The position numbers and the translations under genes are program-made. The notes beneath the pieces were generated by a model, which had not been told where the DNA came from, ran no database searches, and saw only the letters and a program-made list of their open reading frames with translations. Shown here piece by piece: positions 56,835 through 64,000 of a DNA stretch of 64,000 nucleotides. Numbering within the stretch: the stretch's first letter is position 1; every line of letters begins with the position of its first letter. The DNA is from Amoebophrya sp. A120 (lineage: Eukaryota > Sar > Dinophyceae > Syndiniales > Amoebophryaceae): the NCBI GenBank assembly GCA_905178155.1, contig CAJINV010000017.1:124001-188000 (forward strand), in the 5' to 3' direction.

Positions 56835-59430
56835 ATGGTGTCGCATGATCGTACAACAAGTTCTGCAGCGCCTGCCGCAGCAGGAGCAGGCGTCAAAAGA
56901 GCCTCCACGGATTCCCGAGTATACGACACTAGTGCCGGCACAAGAACTCGTTTGGTCTACTACCAGACCGGGGACGGGCAGTGGGTGACGATGGCCGAAC
57001 CGGAAGATGACACCTTTGAGGAGGACCGTTCCTCGAACACCAGCAGCATTTGCGGTTGCGCCGTGTGGGTGTTTGTCTTGATCATCGTGCTGATTTCCGT
57101 CCTCGTGTTGGGGGGTATCATCGTCGCGATTGTCCTCTTAGCGGCGAACAACGCCTCGGACACCGGAAACAACCATACTCCGGCGCAGCCCCGCCCGCCC
57201 CCGACCGGCGACGACATTTTGGATTCTCTGGTGAACATGAACAAGGACGTGCCGGAGGAAAACCTCCCGGGTTATCACCAACGCCACGTGTCCGCCTATA
57301 CCCGGCTGGCGAGCCCGAGCGGGAATCTGCTCGCGGAGATCACGAACAACGTGATCACGGGGGAGGACCGCTATTCGTACACGGCTACCGACCGCCTGTT
57401 CGACGACGGGCAAACGATTGTCGCGTTTCTGAGCCGGATCGGAGTGCGCAGTCGCTCGACGCAGACGGTGCTGCCCCAGAACTTCACCCAGCTGGCGCAA
57501 CGGGACGTCGAGTACCGCACGTCCTTCGGACTGCGCGTGGACATTGGGGACAGCCCGGACTGGCAGAACCATTTGGTCCTCCTGGATACGGGCGGCGGCG
57601 CCATGAGCTACTTCCTGGCGACGCAAAAGCAGCTGCAAGATTCTGGGTTCCGGAACCGCAACACGGGCCGCGGCCGGACGCACAACAGCACGACGAAGAA
57701 GGACATTCACATTGTATGACAATGCACAACCCCCCCTCGTCCCCCTCATTTGTATTTCTATTTTTGCATGAGCAGCATAAATACAGACACCCTCACGACC
57801 TGTGGAGCCAATGCTTGCATGATAAATTTTTGTTGTTAGTAGTGTAGTACTCTTTAGGCCGCTTCCGGAGTTTGTCCTGCGAACAGTGCCGAAGGGAAGC
57901 ACTTTGACTTTGGTTTGGGGTTTTGCATGACAAATGAGGTCGTGGTGGAGGGGGAGTTGTGGACTTTCATACATTGTGACCAAGTTTCAGAAGGACCGGG
58001 ACTACGTCGAGTGCCGCTACGTCGGGGGCTGCCACAAGGGGCGATTGGTGGGGGACCGTTGGAAGATTGCCGGAAGCAACGCGCAATTGCAGTTGAAAGA
58101 CAACAATTTCGTCCCATCGGACCAAAAAACCCTGCCGCTCGTCTACGTGCAGGAGCCCGGCAGGCGGGACAATCCGGACGGCGGCAACTTTGGGCTCGGT
58201 TTCCGCACGGAAACGTGGAAAAGCAACATGTTCACGAGCGAGATCAGCACCATTCTGGACCAGTTTCGCCTCCACAGCGTCTACAGAGGGGCAGCTGCGG
58301 GTCTTGCAAACGACCCCTTTCGCCCGATGGTGTACAGCTTCCAGCTGGCCCGGCCGACGGGGGAGAAGACCACCGAGTGGCATGTGTACCCGCAGCTGGT
58401 TATCAACAGCCTGCCTCCGGACAGCGGCGACCGGCTCCGCGCGTTCGACCTGGCTCAGCAAAATTTCGCCGTCCGGGCGGGCGACGTGCTACTGCAAAAG
58501 CTGGAGTCCGAGTGGGGCCAGGAGGGTGCGTATCCGAGGGAGATCTTCAATAAGATCAAATCCGCACGTATTGACAAGGATGAGCACACCTTGAATTACC
58601 TGCGGTCGAAGGTGCTGCGGAAAATCTACAACGGCGACTTTGGAACGCCGCAAAAACGGGAGCAGACCACCACCAGCCCGTTCTACAAACAGATTGTCAA
58701 GCCAGCGACGGATTTTCGCCCGACCTTCTGGCAGCTCCACATCACGCGGGTGCGGATCGGAAAGACAGTCGTGGAGGCGGAAAAGGACATGTTCAAGTAC
58801 AAGTTCAACGACGCGCGGGCCCGCATGCCCGAGCCGGACCCGAACAAACGGCTCGACGCAACCTTCAAGCCGACCACCGACTGGGAGTACGGGTGGGACG
58901 CGTTCGACCAAAATTTGGCCGACCGGAGCGCGAGCGTGTTTGACCAGACCGATTTGAAGCGGAAAGTCCACCCCATCAACGGCCCGCTGCACACCACGAA
59001 GATACGCATGGTAGCGGTGGATGGGACGTTGGCGGACAACTTTGACAAGGACCAAGACGAACATGTCCACCCGGACAAGCGGTACCTCGCCGTGGTGGAC
59101 TCCGGGTGGTCCATGCTGTCCCTCGCGAAGCCGCTGTACCGGATCTTTCACCGGAAGCTGGAGCTGGTCAACTTTGTGTGCGAAGACGGGCCGGAGCTGG
59201 GCTTCGAGTTCGAGACCGGCACGGAGCGGCACTGGTACTTTTTGACGCCGAAGGACTACTGCTTCTGCCAAGGGGTGTATCTCGGCAACAAAAAAGTGAA
59301 CAGTTGCGTGGACGACGGCGGCATGGATGGCCGCGACGGCACGGCGGTGATGCTGGGCATGCCCTTCCACCGGGCTTTCTACGTAGGCTACGACTACAAC
59401 AACCGCAAGCTCTGGCTGCCGAAAATGTAA
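56835..59430 (+). CDS. Membrane-anchored pepsin-like aspartic protease
   Basis: join(56835..57714, 57977..59430), 777 residues, frame exact. The start is the ATG at 56835. A 70-residue Ser/Thr/Arg-rich cytosolic head precedes one long hydrophobic helix (about 72-105, VWVFVLIIVLISVLVLGGII). That makes it a type II protein with the catalytic part in the lumen or outside the cell. Family A1 features: first active-site motif HLVLLDTGGGAMSYF (Asp251), second YLAVVDSGWSMLSL (Asp668), and the closing VMLGMPFHRAFYVGYDYNNRK that mirrors 'LGxxFLRxxYxxFDxxNxxxG' of pepsins. The two Asp are about 417 residues apart, roughly twice the usual distance, so large inserts separate the lobes. The introner falls between them. 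Substrate unknown; parasite proteases of this class often act in secretory or invasion organelles. Confidence 0.8.
57715..57971. mobile_element. Introner element, 257 bp
   Basis: Starts TATGACAATGCACAACCCC, ends GAGTTGTGGACTTTCATA. The arms are imperfect inverted repeats of about 45 bp. Exact duplication CATTG (57710-57714, 57972-57976). Contains GCATGACAAAT. Splicing gives DIHIVTKFQKDR. Confidence 0.9.
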
Positions 59431-61372
59431 ACAAATGTGTCTAAGTTGTAATACTACGTAGAAGATGAACAACAACTTGCTTTTCTGCGTCTACTGCCAC
59501 GATTTTTTTGTGCTGTGGTACCGCAAGAACATAGATTGTGTTACCATGTAGGATTATTTCAAATTTTGAAGAAGCGCATCACCTTGTCGTGGCCTTGCTA
59601 TCAGCACATGCGCGACACTGCAGTTGAGCAAGCTATCAACAGAAATCCTTACGCTAAAACGGAAACGAAAAGTGATCGGCCAGTGCTGGTCAAGCAAGAA
59701 ACAAAAAAGTACTTATCACTAGGCCAAGCACACTTTTACGACAAAAATCATGACTATGACCACCGACGCTGCTGCTTTCTTTCAATTTGGCCACTTTTTT
59801 CGCTTTTGATTGGTCCAAAAACTTTGCTTTACGTGTATGATGTAAGTACTATGAGTTGAAACAAACTACGCACGCACGCGTGCTGTCGCTACACACAATT
59901 ATCCTTTTTCTGTACAAACAGTGAGAAAACTGTTTATCTCTCACTTTGAATATCGTCACTCTCAGAAAAACGCAGCAAAGCAAAAGCTTGTTAAGTAGCA
60001 AGCTAAGTTGTACGTATGCTTCCCAAATCTGTTTGACAGCGACACTGTGAATTGAACGAACTCAGAGCATTTTGAAAGAGGAGTAGACCGAACACTTTGA
60101 AAATTAACTGGAAGTCCTATATGTATTCTTTGGGCCTTCGCCTTTGGCTGCACAGAAGTACTAGATGTTGTGGACAATAGTCATTATATACAGAATTGGT
60201 CATAGCGCAAATAATTCCAGTCGGCACAAGGACGCTATACCATAGGATAGCGCCGTCCTATGTATAGGTATTTCGCATCTGCACAGGCCAGCTCTAAGTA
60301 ATCGGATCCGATACAATCAGCATCGCATGATGGCACCACTGGCGGCACGTGCAGCCTTGATGCTAAACATAGGGGACGCAGGAGCAAAGCACTCTCCTGC
60401 TATATTTTGGTTGGAACAGTTGAAGCTACAAATAGTCAACTTTTTTTATTCTCGCACGTATACTACAGAAGAAAGGTAAAGGATAAGGAAGGACCACAGG
60501 TGTCGAGTGATGCTCGAGCCACAGTGGAGCTAGTCCTTACGCATTTCATTTTGCATAGCGATAGTTTACCACGAGAAAAAAAAATAAAGGAAGACGAAGT
60601 CGAAGTTGTCTCTACTCATAGTTATAGATTTATCATATGTGATCATGGTCCTGTTTTGTTTTCTTAAAAGTGCTTTTGAGTTAGTTCATGTAGCTAGTTA
60701 CGTTTTCGCGTTCGCCTTTATTTGATGTGTATGACTGCTTGAGCGATCGAAGAGTACTAGTCCCTCCCTCGTAGTTCCTCTTTTACAATTGTTCCGTTTC
60801 CGAGAACATACGTCTCTTTCCCCTCTACAACACCAGCTGCGTCATGGTAGTGCTCTCATCAAATGCCTTTATTTTTCCGTCAGGCTTTATTCCTGAGGTC
60901 AATTGCTACAAGGAAATAAAGGAGTCAACAACATAGAACGCTACACGACGAAGAAGTAATAGATACTGTGGCACATCACCCAGTATTTTTCGTAGGGGAT
61001 CAACACACCAAAGGAACCCATCATGTCGTGGTCGTCGAGTTATTTACAGACTTAACACACATGAATTTCGCCCCCTTCTGGAGCTGGACGTCGGAAAGCA
61101 AAACCTCATTTAGAAACTTGTGTGCCCACAGCTTCGGGTCGAAGGTTGCGGAGGTTGCGGCGCTGCACTGAGAGGCGCTGTCCAACCGATTTGATCGCAG
61201 CGTACGTTGTTTGTTCTCCCATAAAAATCCGGCGAAAAACAGTCAGACCGAATGGCGCACGCGAACTATGCAGACTGCGAAGGCAGCCTCCGAGCTGCAG
61301 CATTCTCTTGTTCTAATCTAAGTGTGTCAATTATGTAATCTCCGCAAGCAGGTGTAGGGGCACGACCACCCC
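59431..61372. other. Intergenic spacer
   Basis: Nearly 2 kb, AT-rich. Several ORFs of 60-115 codons (for example 59515-59859 and 60407-60667) lack ATG starts or coding character. No RNA gene recognised. Confidence 0.5.
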
Positions 61373-63835
61373 ATGATGATAATGTCGCCTCTAGTACAAA
61401 AATCGTCCTTCGACATGTGTTTCTTCTTTGTTGCGATCCCGCTAGCCATGGTTTGTCCGCCCGTTCCTGTTGCGATCGTACCTGTCTGGTCCCCTCTCGA
61501 TGTCTTTGTCGGAGTGGTTGCTGAGGAACAGGCAGCCCACCGGAACACTGTTGAAAATGATTCTACATCTACTACAGATTTTGTCAACATAACACAGACG
61601 CATTCCGATTCCGAGGATCGTCTTGAACAAGTGCCTGCTTCTGCTGCACTGGAAACAAGTCGTGAAGCTGCTACTGACACTGCAAGTAATCGTCCTGTTG
61701 CTTCTCATACAAGAAATGTGGAGGCACGAAGAGACAGAGACTTACAGCACGACAAGATCCTCGTGAAAATGGATGACATACACATAGATGAAAAACCACC
61801 AGAACAACACATCAAACAGGACAACGCCACACACAACAAACCCGGTGGAAGTTCTGCAGCTTCTGGTGCGCCGCATGGAGATCTTTCCACCACCTCCAAC
61901 ATCCATGCTCAACCCAAAGAGGAAAATAAGCAACGGAAATCATCAGACGATTTGCAACATCCCCTGCTGCTAAACTTTTTTCGGCGTAGCAGCCGTTTTA
62001 GTTACACGGTTGGCGCAGCGGTGTTTTTTCTGGATTTTCTGTTCGATAGCTACGAGTTTTTTGCGTCGTCCTTGCGGTGGATTTGGATAAACTGGCTGAT
62101 GCCAGGTAAGGACCAGCGTCCAAAGTCAAACACAACTTTCAAGGATGCAAGTAGTACGGCGACGAGCTCCTCAACGGCCCGAACGAAGCTTTTCACCCAA
62201 TACACGCAACAGCATTCGCTCTACTCAAGGCGCAGACTGCCGAGCGGTGGGACGCTAGAGGAAAATGGAAAAGATGAGAAGAAGAAGCACCAAAACGAAC
62301 GAAAGGATCTGGATCAGGAGCAACAGCAGGAACCCGCAAGAGGAAGAGGAAGAGCTGCGAAGCATCTTCTCACGGAAAGCGATCAACAGCTGGAAGCGGC
62401 TCATCGAGATCAAGTCCGAGAGAACGAAACAGCTAAAATGGCTAGCGGTAGCGCCACCAGCTCCAGCAACGACACCGAGCGTGACTTGAACAGTACGGTG
62501 GCTACGGCCGAGGTAGAAGATGAAAAAACGCCGGAAGAAGGACAAACTCAGCCGACGCCTGCAGCCAAGGAAGCGGATGTTGACCAACAAGCGCTGCAAG
62601 AAGAAGAACACTCTCCCACCGCTACGCACGAAAAAATTGATACCAAGTCCTCCGCCGCGGCAAACAGGAGCCCCAGCAAGGTTTCTTCCTCCGAGATGAA
62701 TTTGAATGATCCCCACGAACAAGAACAGCTGAAGAAAAGAAACAAATCTTCCTCGCACAATCTGAACCACTCTCTTCTGCACTGGATCCTGCGCATCATG
62801 GAGCTCTGTTTTTTCACCGCGCCAAATTTTGGTCTGTACGGACTGGGGGCAAAGGTGTTCTATGAACTGAAAATATGTTGTCTGGGTGCAGGAAAGACGC
62901 CACGAATTTGTGTTATTGAGTGATGCATGATGACACAACGATCTTTTGTATGGCATCCACGAGTCACAAGCTTTTCCTGTGGTATTGCGAGACCCATCGT
63001 GATCATTTGCATGACAAACTGAGTTTCACAGCATGACAAAAAAACTGCCCAATTGTATTCATTTTTATGCATCACAAAGAAATCATCGCTGTCCTTGAAG
63101 TTTCGCATCACAAATCCAGACCCAGACATATTTGCAATGCATATGCTCGAACTGTTGACCATTTCCGCGGAGGAGTTTGACCGGTTGGGCGAGAGCATTG
63201 ACATCGACCCGGACCAAGAGCCGCTTTTCCTGGTGGACAAGGTGATGCGCGGGGTCAGTGACTCGGGGGAACTGGAAATCGTGCAGCAACTGCGCGAGGT
63301 GGCTGAGGATTTAGAGAAGATGAAAAACTTCTTCCAGTACCACCTTGGTTATTCTACCGACCCGGACCACGCCCATTGGCCAACCGCGAGCTCAAACCAG
63401 GCGAGGAAAAGAGCAAAGGATCTTAAAGACCGGCGCAGTACTCTATCTTCACGGACCGCGACTGCAAATCAGACTGATGGTGCAGACGGTGTAATACTTT
63501 CGTCCGATGAGAACAGCTTCGGCGGGGGCACATCAAGTAGCAGTCACAACTTCAAAAATCCGCCGGTATTTACTCTCGAGGACCTGGTCCACCACACACA
63601 GAAGGGGGTCGAGAAAGTCTTTTCCTGGCTGCTTTTCTTCGCACACTACCTTTTCGTTTCTTTCGGGCTTTTGGTCTTTTTCAACGTGTTTTTCGTGTGG
63701 CTGGTGATGTGGCTTATCGTGTGGGGAAACGTGCGACTTACCGTGGACGGGCAGTCAGTGCTGGGCGAGCGGTGGATGGAGAGACGCCAGAACGACTTGA
63801 AATTTTTCCAAGGCTTTTTCCAACTGGCAATGTGA
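61373..63835 (+). CDS. Hypothetical multi-helix membrane protein
   Basis: join(61373..62860, 63149..63835), 724 residues to the first stop. The N-terminus (about 15-50, CFFFVAIPLAMVCPPVPVAI) is a signal-like hydrophobic segment. Hydrophilic Ser/Glu/Gln-rich linkers alternate with hydrophobic stretches near residues 212-245 (VGAAVFFLDFLFDSYEFF), 465-490 (LLHWILRIMELCFFTAPNF) and 640-690 (LLFFAHYLFVSFGLLVFF, VFFVWLVMWLIVWGNV). The final exon begins FELLTISAEEFDRLGESI. The stop at 63833-63835 overlaps a good donor (GTGAGT at 63832), so further exons may follow and the C-terminus is uncertain. No family recognised. Confidence 0.55.
62861..63143. mobile_element. Introner element, 283 bp, TSD mutated
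   Basis: Starts TATGAACTGAAAATATG followed by TCTGGGTGCAGG; ends CCAGACCCAGACATATTTGCAATGCATA. The ends belong to the CTGGGTCTGG family. Flanks TGTTC (62856-62860) and TGCTC (63144-63148) differ at one base. Carries GCATGACAAAC and GCATCACAAAT. Splicing gives AKVFELLTIS or AKVLELLTIS depending on which flank is kept. Confidence 0.82.
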
Positions 63836-64000
63836 GTGGAACGATGATGAGACAAAAAAAGTAAGTACTTACTAGTACGGGAGACGCGATTCTGATTTTA
63901 AAAGAATGATCTCTCGACCGAAAGGCTGCATCTTATTTCGCCTGAGCTCTATCGAATTGACGGCTTTTCAGTTCGTCGGACTGTCGGTAGCGCAAAGTGA

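Overview
This is nuclear DNA of a protist, most likely a dinoflagellate-lineage parasite of the Syndiniales (Amoebophrya-like). I infer this from three things seen together. All convincing genes lie on the + strand. The proteins are eukaryotic and carry many low-complexity Ser, Gln and Arg/Ser insertions. Coding regions are also interrupted by short elements with terminal inverted repeats (TIRs) and 5-bp target-site duplications (TSDs) that behave as introns. Such 'introner elements' with non-canonical splice sites are known from Amoebophrya. No rRNA, tRNA or organellar gene was found.

Layout. 1-3736: the C-terminal part of CNOT1, scaffold of the CCR4-NOT deadenylase. 4799-11733: three unrecognised, low-complexity coding blocks (hypothetical, RS-rich, Gln-rich), possibly one gene. 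12371-13265: an 895-bp non-autonomous TIR element flanked by TA. 14438-15360: a four-helix COPI-associated/TVP15-like Golgi membrane protein. 16483-18224: a secreted protein interrupted by two introners. 19635-21353: an unknown protein with one introner. 21901-38458: a complete cytoplasmic dynein-2 heavy chain gene (DYNC2H1, the retrograde intraflagellar-transport motor), with two ordinary GT-AG introns and nine introners. 39511-40245: hypothetical. 41046-45700: a large nuclear-looking protein with a TET/JBP-like 2-oxoglutarate/Fe(II) dioxygenase domain and an AT-hook. 46858-49368 and 50449-51950: Ser-rich and coiled-coil unknowns. 53320-55405: a RING-H2 protein. 56835-59430: a membrane-anchored pepsin-like aspartic protease. 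61373-63835: a multi-helix membrane protein. Intergenic spacers are AT-rich, about 0.5-2 kb long, and two are strikingly rich in GATC.

The main result is the introner system. Seventeen elements of 77-310 bp each begin TAT and end ATA, and fourteen are flanked by an exact 5-bp duplication. Deleting the element plus one copy of the duplication restores the reading frame every time. For the dynein it rebuilds motifs conserved with animal DYNC2H1 (4738 residues after splicing). In none of the exact-TSD cases can sliding the junction within the duplication give GT-AG. Two families occur in both orientations relative to transcription, yet all copies must be spliced out. The genes share no pathway; flagellar transport, RNA decay, protein turnover and possible DNA-base modification are each represented once.
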